From DASWJZ01 sp963761005 (GTDB lineage: Bacteria > Pseudomonadota > Alphaproteobacteria > Rhizobiales > Afifellaceae), in contig CAVXFK010000027.1 in the NCBI GenBank assembly GCA_963761005.1, positions 1 through 64,000 on the forward strand: a DNA stretch of 64,000 nucleotides, read 5' to 3'. Positions within the stretch are counted from its first letter, which is position 1, and the number at the start of each line of letters is the position of its first letter. The notes beneath the pieces are model-generated. The model was not told the origin of the DNA. It saw only the letters and a list, made by a program, of their open reading frames with translations, and did not search any database. This document shows, piece after piece, positions 1-8,239 of the stretch. The position numbers and the translations under genes were made by a program.

Positions 1-488
1 CGCGAAGAAGCGCGGCGCGTCCTTCGAGGCGAGTGGCGCCGCCACCTGCTCCGGCGTCGTCAGCAGGATGTCGGGCGGGTCGAGCTTCTGGCGCTGCCGC
101 TTGTAGACCGGCGTGTCGCCGGTCCGCGTCTCGAGCCGGATGGGCAAGCCCATCTCGGCGACCGGCGTTTCGAGGTTGCGGTGGATGTCGACGGCGAGCG
201 CCTTCAAGGGCGAGACATAGAGCGTGTGCGGCCCGATCACCGGCATGCCCGGCCGCGCCCGCTTCGGCTCGGCGCTCTGTCTTGCGAGATCGACGAGGCT
301 CGGCAGGAACCCGGCGAGCATCTTCCCCGCGCCGGTGGGCGCGATCAGGAGCACCGACTTCCCCGCCTCGACCTTCTTGGAAGCGCGATCTGATGCGGCC
401 TGGGCGCCCAGCCGCGCCCGGCGAACCAGGCTGCGAATGAAGCGGGGAGGAGCGGCTGAGCGTCAGTCGTTCGCGCGGGGACAGTCAC
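1..488 (-). pseudogene. ligase-associated DEXH-box helicase, N-terminal part, frameshifted
   Basis: The minus strand encodes the amino end of an Lhr-like, ligase-associated DNA helicase; the rest lies beyond the left edge. Seen: WFAGRGWAPRPHQ, then after a frame change near 383 a Walker A region PTGAGKM followed by LAGFLPSLVDLA, then ETRTGDTPVYKRQRQ and DILLTTPEQ (helicase motifs I to Ib). A one-base loss (or two-base gain) separates HQIAL from KVEAGKS. The Walker A residue after the lysine is Met, where the family has Thr, which should harm Mg-ATP binding. The probable start is GTG at 488. Family knowledge: these helicases travel with a metallo-exonuclease and an ATP-dependent ligase, both found here at 15.5 and 17.3 kb. 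Either decay or assembly error could explain the break. Confidence 0.75.
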
Positions 489-533
489 GGAACAAAGCTA
501 GAACCGGCCCCATCGGATGTCGAGTCGCCCGCG

Positions 534-1565
534 TCAGGCCGCCTTCCGTACATGACCGACATCGAGCGTGAAGTAGAACGTCGCGCCGCGATCGACTTCC
601 GCCTCCGCCCAGATATGTCCGCCTTGTCGCTGAACGATGCGCTGAACCGTCGCAAGTCCGACGCCGGTGCCCTCGAACTCGCTGGCCTTGTGCAGGCGCT
701 GGAAAGTCCCGAAGAGCTTGGACGCATGGGCCATGTCGAACCCGGCTCCGTTGTCGCGCACGAAAATCGTCCGATTATCGGGGGCGCTCGTGCCGATCTC
801 GATCACGTCAACTCGCGCTTGCCGGAATACTTCCAGGCATTGCCGAGCGATCTCAAGGGGAATCGCCAACAGGCCCCTATCGCCTCTGACGGAAAGGGCG
901 TCGGGGACGATAAGTTCAACGCGGCGTTCTGGCTGGCTCTCTCGCAGACGCGCTGCGATTTCCCTGGCGATCGCGCCGATATCGACAGGCTCCCGGCGGA
1001 TCTCGGTGCGCGTGACCCGTGACAGCGCGAGGAGGTCGTCGATCATTTGCGCCATCTGCTGGGCGCAGCTTCGCACACGCGTGAGATAGCGGCGACCTTC
1101 CTCGTCGACTTTGTCGGCGTAGTCTTCGAGCAGGGCCTGGCTGACGCCGTCGACGCTGCGCAAGGGCGCGCGGAGATCGTGCGCCACCGAGTAGCTGAAG
1201 GCCTCAAGCTCGCGGTTGGCCGTCTCGGCTTTGATCTTCTCTTCCTTCAGCTTTTCGTTGGTGGCAATCAAGTTGGCATTGCTCTCGCGATAGCCGCGCA
1301 GCATCATTTCGAAAGGCGACAGCGTTTCGGCGAAGAACGCCGCGGCCCTATCGAGCCGATCGGCGCCGCCCGAAAGCCACTCGCCGTCGATCACGATGCG
1401 CAGCGCCTCGTGGTGCACGTTCACCAACTCGAGCACGCTCAACCCCTCGGCCACCGCGCCGCGGCCGAGGTCGTAGGCGCTGAGCAGGATCGATTCGCTC
1501 GAGCCGCTGAGGTGGGAGGTGAGCTGGGCGGCGTATTCCTCGGCGAGCTTCTGCGCCGTGCTCAT
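534..1565 (-). CDS. sensor histidine kinase with RsbU_N-like input domain
   Basis: Cytoplasmic histidine kinase of 343 residues with no membrane segment. Residues 1-100 resemble the RsbT-binding amino domain of RsbU (helical, with VHHEAL and a GYRESN segment). A short coiled coil (about 95-120) leads to a HisKA domain with the phospho-acceptor His129 in SYSVAHDLRAPL, then a HATPase domain with DNGAGFD (271-277) and GTGVGL (299-304). The N box is missing in the reading frame: residues 240-251 read as nonsense, while the shifted frame gives LGNAWKYSGKR, a perfect N box, so two compensating indels flank 813-851. The start overlaps the rsbX stop as ATGA, so it is the last gene of the rsb operon and probably its output. 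Confidence 0.85.
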   Translation of the reverse strand: MSTAQKLAEEYAAQLTSHLSGSSESILLSAYDLGRGAVAEGLSVLELVNVHHEALRIVIDGEWLSGGADRLDRAAAFFAETLSPFEMMLRGYRESNANLIATNEKLKEEKIKAETANRELEAFSYSVAHDLRAPLRSVDGVSQALLEDYADKVDEEGRRYLTRVRSCAQQMAQMIDDLLALSRVTRTEIRREPVDIGAIAREIAARLRESQPERRVELIVPDALSVRGDRGLLAIPLEIARQCLEVFRQARVDVIEIGTSAPDNRTIFVRDNGAGFDMAHASKLFGTFQRLHKASEFEGTGVGLATVQRIVQRQGGHIWAEAEVDRGATFYFTLDVGHVRKAA

Positions 1566-2194
1566 TGGATGCGCCCCTGGTAGCGCGCGACCAAAATCAG
1601 CGCATCGTCATTGTCCTTGGCGTGGCGCACGAGAATGTCCCAAGCGGCGTCGACCTCGTGAAGGCTCGACAGCGCCTCCTGCCTGAACGCGCCGCTGACG
1701 CCGTCAGTTGCGAAAACGAGCGTATCGCCCGGAAACAGGGCCAGGGTGGAGGAACGGAGCGGCGGGAGCTGGTAGCCGACCACGCCGCCGCGCAACAGCA
1801 GTGTCTCATGTGGCGGCTCGGCGTCCGGCGTGGCGCGGCGAAGTACACCCTCGACATTGCCAACGCCGATCCATGTCATCGTGTCGAAGCCGGTATCGAA
1901 ACGGGCGATGGAAATCGCGGCGCCCCGGGTCTTGCGCATCGCGTCATGGCACTTTTGGATGACCCGCATCACTGGTTCTTCGGCATGGTCGGCGATGGTC
2001 GCCGCCGCGACGGCAGCGGCTTCCGCCGCTTCTTCCCCGTGTCCCAGCCCATCGACCGCCGCGACGACAAAGCCGTCGGCGATCGGCACGACGACATGCG
2101 TGTCGCCGGACACGTCGTAGCCGGCAAGCGGGCGGGCGCCGACGCTCCACGCAAGCGCTAGTGAGGGATCGGTGACAGCCGCCGCACGACTCAT
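1562..2194 (-). CDS. rsbX: RsbX-like PP2C serine phosphatase
   Basis: A 210-residue single-domain PP2C/SpoIIE-type phosphatase. Metal-binding acidic motifs are visible: VDGLGHG near residue 50, FATDGVSG and DDALILVARY near the end. In stressosome modules RsbX removes phosphate from RsbS and RsbR and resets the complex. The ATG at 2194 is chosen because it overlaps the rsbT stop as TAATG, which suggests translational coupling; an in-frame ATG at 2206 is possible. The stop overlaps the kinase start. The partner proteins are inferred from gene order. Confidence 0.85.
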   Translation of the reverse strand: MSRAAAVTDPSLALAWSVGARPLAGYDVSGDTHVVVPIADGFVVAAVDGLGHGEEAAEAAAVAAATIADHAEEPVMRVIQKCHDAMRKTRGAAISIARFDTGFDTMTWIGVGNVEGVLRRATPDAEPPHETLLLRGGVVGYQLPPLRSSTLALFPGDTLVFATDGVSGAFRQEALSSLHEVDAAWDILVRHAKDNDDALILVARYQGRIQ

Positions 2195-2625
2195 TATCGC
2201 GCCCACTTGCTCATGATGATGGTGGTGCCCTTTCCTACCTCCGAGACGATCTCGAACTCGTCCATGAGGCGGCGAGCGCCCGATAGTCCGAGGCCGAGGC
2301 TCTTGCCGGTCGAGTAGCCGTCCTGCATCGCCTGGTCGATGTCGGGAATGCCCGGCCCTTCATCGTGGGCGACGATAGTGATCCCCTGTCGTGCGCTGTC
2401 GGCGATCGGGCTGACGGTGATTTCGCCGCGGCCGGCGTAGACGACGATGTTGCGTGCGATTTCCGAGATGGCGGTCGCGATCAGCGTAAGGTCGCTGCCC
2501 TTGAACCCGACCTGAGCGGCAATGTCCCGCCCCGTCTGGCGCGCGTTTACGACATCGCCATCCCGCTCCACCGGCACGCGCGTCTCTTGCGTCGCGAGCT
2601 CATATTCTCGGGCGGCTTCGTTCAC
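2194..2625 (-). CDS. rsbT: RsbT-like serine kinase / switch protein
   Basis: A 143-residue GHKL-fold protein of the anti-sigma-factor kinase family. The N box is SEIARNIVVYAG (Asn59), followed by DEGPGI (88-93) and GLGLSGARRLMDEF (about 111-124), the RsbT signature. In Bacillus, RsbT phosphorylates RsbS and RsbR, leaves the stressosome and then binds the amino domain of RsbU. Here it lies between rsbS (ATG overlaps the rsbS stop) and rsbX (TAATG). The likely downstream partner is the kinase two genes on, which has the RsbU_N-like domain. Confidence 0.9.
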   Translation of the reverse strand: MNEAAREYELATQETRVPVERDGDVVNARQTGRDIAAQVGFKGSDLTLIATAISEIARNIVVYAGRGEITVSPIADSARQGITIVAHDEGPGIPDIDQAMQDGYSTGKSLGLGLSGARRLMDEFEIVSEVGKGTTIIMSKWAR

Positions 2626-2987
2626 GGGTGCAGCTCGAGCTTGGCCTTGGTGAGCAGCGCGAGTCCGCTCTCCAGATCGAGCGCAGTCGACACTTCGTCC
2701 ATGGTCAGGCCGAGCTGCGTCATCGCAAAGGCGACGTCGGGCTGGATGCCGACGACGACCGTTTCCGCGCCGCGCAGCCTGGTGGTCTGCGCGATCCCCC
2801 GCAGCATGCGTGTGGCGAACGAATCCATCACGTCGAGCGCCGAAACGTCGATGACCACGCCGGCCGAGCGGTGCCGGCCGACGCTGTCGGAGAGGTCGTC
2901 CTTCAACCGCATCAGATCCATGTCCGACATCGCCGCCTGCAGGCTTGCGATCAGCACGTTGCCCTGCTTCAGGACCGGGACGCTCAT
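2622..2987 (-). CDS. rsbS: RsbS-like STAS domain protein
   Basis: A 121-residue single STAS domain. The DVSALDVMDSFATRML segment carries the serine (Ser56) expected to be phosphorylated by RsbT. RsbS forms the core of the stressosome with RsbR and holds RsbT inactive. It lies 12 bp downstream of rsbR and overlaps rsbT by four bases, so the four rsb genes form one transcription unit. Confidence 0.9.
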   Translation of the reverse strand: MSVPVLKQGNVLIASLQAAMSDMDLMRLKDDLSDSVGRHRSAGVVIDVSALDVMDSFATRMLRGIAQTTRLRGAETVVVGIQPDVAFAMTQLGLTMDEVSTALDLESGLALLTKAKLELHP

Positions 2988-2999
2988 CGTCGGTTCCGG

Positions 3000-4051
3000 T
3001 CAGAGCACTTGGTGCGGTGCCGGCGAATCGTCGATCGGCACGACCTTGTAGCCGAGCATCCGTTCAGCCTCCTCCAGCCCACCCTGCAGGTCACCGATCG
3101 TGTTGATGCGGCCGAGATCGACGCCGAGTGCCACCAGCGACTGCGCCACGTCGGCGGAGAGGCCGGTCACGATGACCGAAGCGCCCATCAGGCGTGCCGC
3201 TGCGACGGTCTGGATCAGGTGGTTGGCCACCTTGGAATCGACGGCGGCGACGCCGGTGATGTCCATCACCACCATGCGGGCCCGGTTGGCGCGGATGGCG
3301 TGCAGCAGGCTCTCGGTCACCTGCATTGCGCGCTGCGAATCCAGGAGGCCGATGATGGGCAGGATGAGCAGCCGGTCGCGGATCTGGATGACCGGCGTAG
3401 AAAGCTCGCGGATGGCCTCCTGCTGCGCGCCGATGGTGCGCTCGCGCTCGTCGATCAGCACGTCGACAATGACGCCGAGATCGAAGAAGGCGATCTTCTT
3501 CAGCGACATGAAGGCTTCAAATCCCGCCTGCGGCGTCTTGGCGAAGCGCTTCATGATCTCGTCGCCGACCGTCCGCATCAGATGGTGGAAAGCGCCGAGG
3601 AAGACACGCACGTCGAGACCGACCTTTGAGTAAAGCACGCCGAGCTCGACACGCTGGCCGGCGTAGTCCGGTCCGTATTCGCCCCCGACCATGGCGATGA
3701 GGTGCCCGTGCTTCAGCCTCTTCGCTTCCTCGAGGACCTGCCGGTTCTTGAATAGCGGCGCCGCCTCATCGAGATGGCTGAGGTAGTCGAAAAAGATGGC
3801 AGCGAACCGATCGACGTTCTGCACGACGATGGGCTTGATCGCCATGATCCGAACGATGTCCTGATCTTCGAGTCCGACGAACTTCTGCCTTCGCGCGACG
3901 TCCTGGGCATCGAGACGCAGCCGGTGCGCTTTGCTGCCAGATTGGTGGCCGCCGTCGCCGCTTGCATCGCCGCTGCCGGCGCCCACTGCCGCGGTTGAAC
4001 CGGCGCCGCCACCGGCTCTTGCTTCCTTGCCGCTGTTTGGCCCTTGGCCAT
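3000..4051 (-). CDS. rsbR: RsbR-like globin-sensor STAS protein (frame break near the N-terminus)
   Basis: Stressosome sensor with an amino-terminal globin-coupled-sensor domain (from about VRIMAIKPIVV, with KHGHLIAMVGG and LGAFHHLMR) followed by a STAS domain with TGVAAVDSKVANHL, the expected phospho-Ser/Thr loop. A haem-based oxygen or NO input is inferred from the globin fold. The best start is ATG 4051 (MAKGQTAARK), six bases after a GGAGG. That start is in a different frame from the globin and STAS part; the frames meet at about 3930 in GCAAAGCGC, where one extra A would join them. The apparent extension upstream of 4051 in the STAS frame is low-complexity and unlikely to be coding. First gene of the rsb operon. 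Confidence 0.8.
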
Positions 4052-4414
4052 CAACTCCTCCATATTCAATTCGAGAAGGGCTGCGTGGCAGAGTGTTGGA
4101 GGTTGCCCACGGTCTAATGCTTGACCGCAACGGCTCAACTGTCACGCAACCGGTCTCTTCAGGAGGACAATGCGGTATACTTCCTAAAGTAGTCCTTCGC
4201 TCTTGGGTTTGTTGCAACGAAAAACAAAGGGAGGAAGTCTGCGAATTATTGCTCCGAAAGTTTTATTGAGGACGAGATTGTTAGCGCGCGCGGAAACTGA
4301 TTCACAGCCTGCAAGCACGCAGAAGTAGCAGTATTTCGGTGCCAAGGCGCGGAATAGAGTGCGCGGCGCCGAAGCGCCGCGTCGCATGTCAGTTGAGGCG
4401 GATGGAGAGCGCGC
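4052..4414. other. intergenic region upstream of the rsb operon
   Basis: No gene recognised. The stretch 4170-4340 is noticeably richer in A and T than its surroundings and should hold the rsbR promoter. I could not assign a convincing -35/-10 pair or a GGAAC-type general-stress promoter. It separates rsbR from the convergent end of the PilZ gene. Confidence 0.4.
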
Positions 4415-4798
4415 TCAGTAGAGCGCGGAGAGTATCGCCTTGCGCCGCTCGAGCGCAGCCTCGCGCGGGGTCAGCTTATGCCGCTCCTCATGCTCCTCGA
4501 CATCGGAGAGAGCGAGACCGGCACTCTCGCCCTTCCGCCAGATCACCTTGGCGCGGTGCGTCTGGTCGTGATGCGGAATGACGAGATTGAATTCGTCCGG
4601 CACGCGGAATGCATCGGGCAGCATGATCTTGGCGCCCCAGGCCGAGACGTTGCGGACTGTGCAGTCCATCGTGGAATTGTGGTCGTCGAAGACGATTGTG
4701 CCGGAAAGCAGGCTCCTGAGCCGCGGCGCCTTCCGGCGATCCGCGATCGGTGCCATTGGATGGCGTGCGTTCGGTTGTCCGGCCGTTTCTTCCGTCAT
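4415..4798 (-). CDS. PilZ domain protein
   Basis: A 127-residue cytoplasmic protein with a PilZ domain: RRKAPRLRSLLSGTI (RxxxR c-di-GMP-binding motif) and, downstream, DCTVRNVSAWGAKIML, the equivalent of the family's (D/N)xSxxG motif. The carboxy end (EEHEERHKLTPREAALERRK) is a charged helix. ATG 4798 is preferred to upstream starts because GGGAGG lies five bases before it. It is likely a c-di-GMP receptor; the target is unknown. A shorter PilZ protein is at 16.8 kb. Confidence 0.85.
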   Translation of the reverse strand: MTEETAGQPNARHPMAPIADRRKAPRLRSLLSGTIVFDDHNSTMDCTVRNVSAWGAKIMLPDAFRVPDEFNLVIPHHDQTHRAKVIWRKGESAGLALSDVEEHEERHKLTPREAALERRKAILSALY

Positions 4799-4928
4799 GG
4801 TGGCCTCCCACTTTGGTAAGTGAGACGTTAATGCCGCCGCACGCGCTTGAGAATCCAGCAAATCTACGCAGTAAGCTTACCCGCGCCGGCGCCTGGCGCC
4901 AGAAACCCCAGCGCGGCCGGCGCCAGCG

Positions 4929-5345
4929 CTACTGGCGCCCCCAGACTTCCACCGTTGCGCGGCCCTTCGATTTCGGCACCGAGCGGTATTCGAGCTGGAC
5001 ATAGCTGATCAGACGGGGAGCGCCTGGTAGTCCGATCGGGCGCGTCTGACCGCCGGCCGGAATGGAAGATCGTACGGGAAGGTTCACCGACTGTCTGTTT
5101 GAGAACGTCACCCTCAGCGCGTTCATGTAGATGCCGTTTCCTTTCACGCGAAGCTGCAGATGCGTGAACGTTCCGCGGAGAAGTGTCACCGGTACGATGT
5201 CGGTGTCGTTTGCGAGGAGAACGGTCCGCGTCCCGAGCCGCACCCATCCGGCGGCCCACGCGACTGCGGGACTGAGAAGGGCGAGCGCCGACGCTGCGAG
5301 GGCCCCTTTCACGAATGCCCGGCGCGTATGATTCTCCAGTTCCAT
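4929..5345 (-). CDS. Tat-exported small protein, DUF2541-like (copy 1)
   Basis: A 138-residue protein beginning with a twin-arginine signal (TRRAFVKGALAASALALL, cleavage near AWA at about 31). The mature part is a small beta-rich domain (LGTRTVLLANDTDIVPV, THLQLRVKGNGIYM, GGQTRPIGLPGAPR, TVEVWGRQ) that resembles the DUF2541/YaaI group; I hold this family call loosely. There are no catalytic residues I can point to and no cysteines for cofactor binding, so use of the Tat rather than Sec route is notable. A ribosome site AGGAG precedes ATG 5345. Its neighbour at 5401-5823 is a clear paralogue. Confidence 0.75.
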   Translation of the reverse strand: MELENHTRRAFVKGALAASALALLSPAVAWAAGWVRLGTRTVLLANDTDIVPVTLLRGTFTHLQLRVKGNGIYMNALRVTFSNRQSVNLPVRSSIPAGGQTRPIGLPGAPRLISYVQLEYRSVPKSKGRATVEVWGRQ

Positions 5346-5400
5346 GATCTCCTCCCTGTCTCGGCAGGCGCAAAGCCGGCGCGGTTAATGTGGCGTAGCG

Positions 5401-5823
5401 TTACCGCTGGCCCCAGACCTCGACGGTCGCGCGACCGCGCCCGTTCGGCACCGTGCGATGGTAAAGCTGGATCTGGCTGATATAGCGGCGCCCGCCGGGA
5501 AGCAGGATCGCGCGCGTCTGCCCGCCGTCGCGAACACGCGCGCGCACCGGGAGCGTCACCCACTCACCGTCCGAGAAGCGCACCTTGAGCTCGTTCATGG
5601 TGACGGTGTTGCCGTGCACGCGGAGCTGGAGGTGCGTGAACGCCCCGGCGAGAAACGTCACCGGGACCGTGTTGCGCTCGGCCGCGAAGTTGACCGTGCG
5701 CGTTCCGATCAAGATCCATCTGCCTGCTGCTGCCCATGCCGTCGCCGGGCTGAGAATGCCGAGCGCCGATACGGCGAGCGCCCCTTTGACGAACGCGCGC
5801 CGTGAATGCTCTTCGTGTTCCAT
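5401..5823 (-). CDS. Tat-exported small protein, DUF2541-like (copy 2)
   Basis: A paralogue of the 4929-5345 product over its whole length: SRRAFVKGALAVSALGIL Tat signal, IGTRTVNFAAERNTVPVTF, THLQLRVHGNTVTMNELKV, GGQTRAILLPGGRRYI and TVEVWGQR. ATG 5823 is chosen because GGGAGG lies just upstream and the Tat motif then sits at residues 8-10. The two genes are same-strand with a 55-bp gap and arose by tandem duplication. The periplasmic role is unknown. Confidence 0.75.
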   Translation of the reverse strand: MEHEEHSRRAFVKGALAVSALGILSPATAWAAAGRWILIGTRTVNFAAERNTVPVTFLAGAFTHLQLRVHGNTVTMNELKVRFSDGEWVTLPVRARVRDGGQTRAILLPGGRRYISQIQLYHRTVPNGRGRATVEVWGQR

Positions 5824-5977
5824 CGTTGCCTCCCTCGACCGGCCGCCGCTTACGTTGATCGCCGCGCATCCCCTACGCGGCCCGCGCGAGCCGGGCTCAC
5901 CGGTCGGCATCATACTCATTCGCGTGACGGCGGTAAGCGTGGAATCAGGCGGCGGATCGCGGCGCAGAGCCGCAGCG

Positions 5978-7105
5978 TCAGTAGACGACGACGCTTCGGA
6001 TCGATTCCCCCGCGTGCATCAGGTCGAAGCCCCTGTTGATCTCGTCGAGCGTCAAGGTGTGCGTGATCATCGGGTCGATCGCGATCTTCTTCTCCATGTA
6101 CCAGTCGACGATCCTTGGCACGTCGGTGCGGCCTCTGGCCCCGCCGAAGGCCGTGCCCTTCCACACGCGCCCGGTGACGAGCTGGAAGGGGCGCGTCGAG
6201 ATCTCCGCGCCGGCCGGCGCGACGCCGATGATGACGGAGACGCCCCAGCCGCGATGCGTCGCTTCGAGCGCCTGGCGCATCACCGTCGTGTTGCCGGTGC
6301 AGTCGAACGTGTAGTCGGCGCCGCCGATCTGGTCGGCGCCCTTCTTGGTCATGTTGACGAGAGTGGGGACGAGTTCGCTGCCTACCTCCTTCGGATTGAC
6401 GAAATGCGTCATGCCGAAGCGCTCGCCCCACGCCTTCTTCGCCGGGTTCAGGTCGACGCCGATGATCATGTCGGCGCCGGCGAGCCTCAGACCCTGCACG
6501 ACGTTGAGGCCGATGCCACCAAGCCCGAAGACAATCGCCTTTGCGCCTTCCTCGACCTTCGCCGTGTTGATGACGGCGCCGACACCCGTCGTCACGCCGC
6601 AGCCGACATAGCAGACCTTGTCGAATGGTGCATCCTCGCGGATCTTGGCGACCGCGATCTCCGGCAGCACGGTGAAATTGGCGAAGGTCGAGCAGCCCAT
6701 GTAGTGGAAGAGCTTCTCGCCGCGTATGGAGAAGCGCGAGGTGCCATCCGGCATCACGCCTTGCCCCTGTGTTGAACGGATCGCCGTGCAGAGATTGGTC
6801 TTGCGCGACAGGCATGACGGGCACTCGCGGCACTCCGGCGTGTAGAGCGGGATGACGTGGTCGCCCTTTTTCACGCTCGTGACGCCCGGCCCGACGTCGA
6901 CGACGATGCCGGCCCCCTCGTGCCCGAGGATCGAGGGAAAGAGCCCTTCCGGATCGCCGCCCGACAGCGTGAACTCGTCGGTATGGCAGATGCCGGTCGC
7001 TTTGATCTCGACGAGAACCTCGCCCGCCTTCGGGCCATCGAGCTGAACGGTCGTGACCTCAAGCGGCTTCCCGGCCTCGAACGCCACCGCGGCGCGCACA
7101 TCCAT
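5978..7105 (-). CDS. frmA: S-(hydroxymethyl)glutathione dehydrogenase (class III alcohol dehydrogenase)
   Basis: Oxidises the spontaneous formaldehyde-glutathione adduct with NAD to S-formylglutathione, in the cytoplasm. 375 residues, the usual length. Catalytic zinc ligands are in GICHTDEFTLSG and GHEGAG, and the structural zinc site in PECRECPSCLSRKTNLC. The cofactor fold has GLGGIGLNVVQGLRLAGA followed by IGVDLN, and the class III specific CYVGCGVTTGVGAVINTAKVE is present. ATG 7105 has AAGGAG seven bases upstream. No S-formylglutathione hydrolase gene is adjacent. Confidence 0.95.
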   Translation of the reverse strand: MDVRAAVAFEAGKPLEVTTVQLDGPKAGEVLVEIKATGICHTDEFTLSGGDPEGLFPSILGHEGAGIVVDVGPGVTSVKKGDHVIPLYTPECRECPSCLSRKTNLCTAIRSTQGQGVMPDGTSRFSIRGEKLFHYMGCSTFANFTVLPEIAVAKIREDAPFDKVCYVGCGVTTGVGAVINTAKVEEGAKAIVFGLGGIGLNVVQGLRLAGADMIIGVDLNPAKKAWGERFGMTHFVNPKEVGSELVPTLVNMTKKGADQIGGADYTFDCTGNTTVMRQALEATHRGWGVSVIIGVAPAGAEISTRPFQLVTGRVWKGTAFGGARGRTDVPRIVDWYMEKKIAIDPMITHTLTLDEINRGFDLMHAGESIRSVVVY

Positions 7106-7130
7106 GACGTCGCTCCTTTCCTTTGCGATT

Positions 7131-7233
7131 GTCGCCATGCCCGGACTTGGATAGCGGGCATCCATTCCGTAGCGTTTCCGCCGAACACCGTTGGTCACGG
7201 ATTGGATTGCCGGGTCAAGCCCGGCAATGACGA
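7131..7233. repeat. two-hairpin dispersed repeat, copy 1
   Basis: Two short hairpins about 100 bp end to end: an imperfect ATGCCCGG...GCGGGCAT stem on the left and ATTGCCGGGTCAAGCCCGGCAAT on the right, joined by CATCCATTCCG-type sequence. The same bipartite layout recurs at 41363-41463 and 53839-53929. It lies between frmA and the lysE-like gene and may terminate or stabilise transcripts. Confidence 0.8.
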
Positions 7234-7250
7234 TGGCGCTGGGAGTCTGG

Positions 7251-7874
7251 TTATTGCCCCGCGCGGATCGACACCGCCGCCACCCCCGCGCCGATCAGGC
7301 AGGAGCCGCCGAGCCGGTTGACGACGCGGATCGCGCGCGGGCTCTTGAGGAAGCCGCGTGCCCGCGCCGCGACGAGCGCGTAGCCGAGCGCATTCGCGAA
7401 GGCGAGCGTCAGGAAGGTCGCTTCGAGCACCGCCATCTGCGGGAAAAGATCGGCGCGCGGGTTCAGGAACTGCGGCAGGAACGCCACGAAGAAGGTGATA
7501 CCCTTCGGGTTGAGCGCCGTGACCAGCCAGGCATGGCCGAGCATCCGCCGGCTCGTCGCGCCTGTCGACCGCGGCTCGGCCGCGAGCGTCCCGCCGGCGC
7601 GCCAGAGCTTGATCCCGAGCCAGACCAGATAGGCCGCGCCGATCCACTTCACCACCGTGAACACCGCCGCCGACGCGGCAAGCAGCGCGCCGACGCCGGC
7701 GAGCGACAGCGTCATAGCGGTGAAGTCGCCGAGCGCCACGCCGACCGCCATCGGCAGAGCCGTCCGAAGTCCTTGGCCGAGCGCGTAGGAGACGACGAGA
7801 AGCACCGTCGGCCCAGGGATCAGGAGGAGCACCACGGTCGCGGCGGTGAAGGCGAGCCAGATCTGCAAGGACAT
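7251..7874 (-). CDS. LysE/RhtB family amino-acid exporter
   Basis: Inner-membrane protein of 207 residues with about six membrane segments, the LysE family size. Typical segments include LLLIPGPTVLLVVSYALGQG (the family's PGP motif), GAAYLVWLGIKLWR and ALNPKGITFFVAFLPQF. It probably exports an amino acid or derivative; the substrate cannot be told from the sequence. ATG 7874 follows GGGAG by seven bases; a TTG one codon upstream is less likely. Confidence 0.88.
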   Translation of the reverse strand: MSLQIWLAFTAATVVLLLIPGPTVLLVVSYALGQGLRTALPMAVGVALGDFTAMTLSLAGVGALLAASAAVFTVVKWIGAAYLVWLGIKLWRAGGTLAAEPRSTGATSRRMLGHAWLVTALNPKGITFFVAFLPQFLNPRADLFPQMAVLEATFLTLAFANALGYALVAARARGFLKSPRAIRVVNRLGGSCLIGAGVAAVSIRAGQ

Positions 7875-8029
7875 CAAGAAGCTCCCGGCGGAACGTCCGA
7901 CGCAGCCACAGACCGAGATGGGAGTCCAGAGGGCAGTCCGGAGTCGCGTCTCGCTCCTGGTAACCCATTCAAATAGCTGAATTTGTTGCGGATCAAGGAA
8001 CGTGAGATTAGCTCGGGCAGGCTCTCTTG

Positions 8030-8218
8030 ATGACTCCGTTCTTGTTCCGCTGCCCGACGACCAGGAAGATGGTCCAGGCGATGGACGCCGATGAAGACCA
8101 GGCGGATCGCACCGACCGGCCGGGTGAGGAATATGTCGGCATTGAATGCCTGTCGTGCGGCGACATGCATCTGGTCAACCCGCGAACCGGCAAGGTACTG
8201 GGCCACGCCGACGAATAG
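8030..8218 (+). CDS. small conserved protein with CP/CLSCG cysteine pairs
   Basis: A 62-residue protein with FRCPTTRKMVQ near the start, YVGIECLSCGDMHLVNPRTGKVLG near the end and a charged acidic middle. Three cysteines (one early, a CxxC late) suggest a small metal-binding or redox fold, though only three candidate ligands are present. Similar small proteins are common in rhizobial-type genomes; no function is known to me. ATG 8030 is taken as the start; a TTG one codon earlier is possible. Confidence 0.6.
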   Translation: MTPFLFRCPTTRKMVQAMDADEDQADRTDRPGEEYVGIECLSCGDMHLVNPRTGKVLGHADE

Positions 8219-8239
8219 GGTCTCCTCTGGAGAGGGGCG

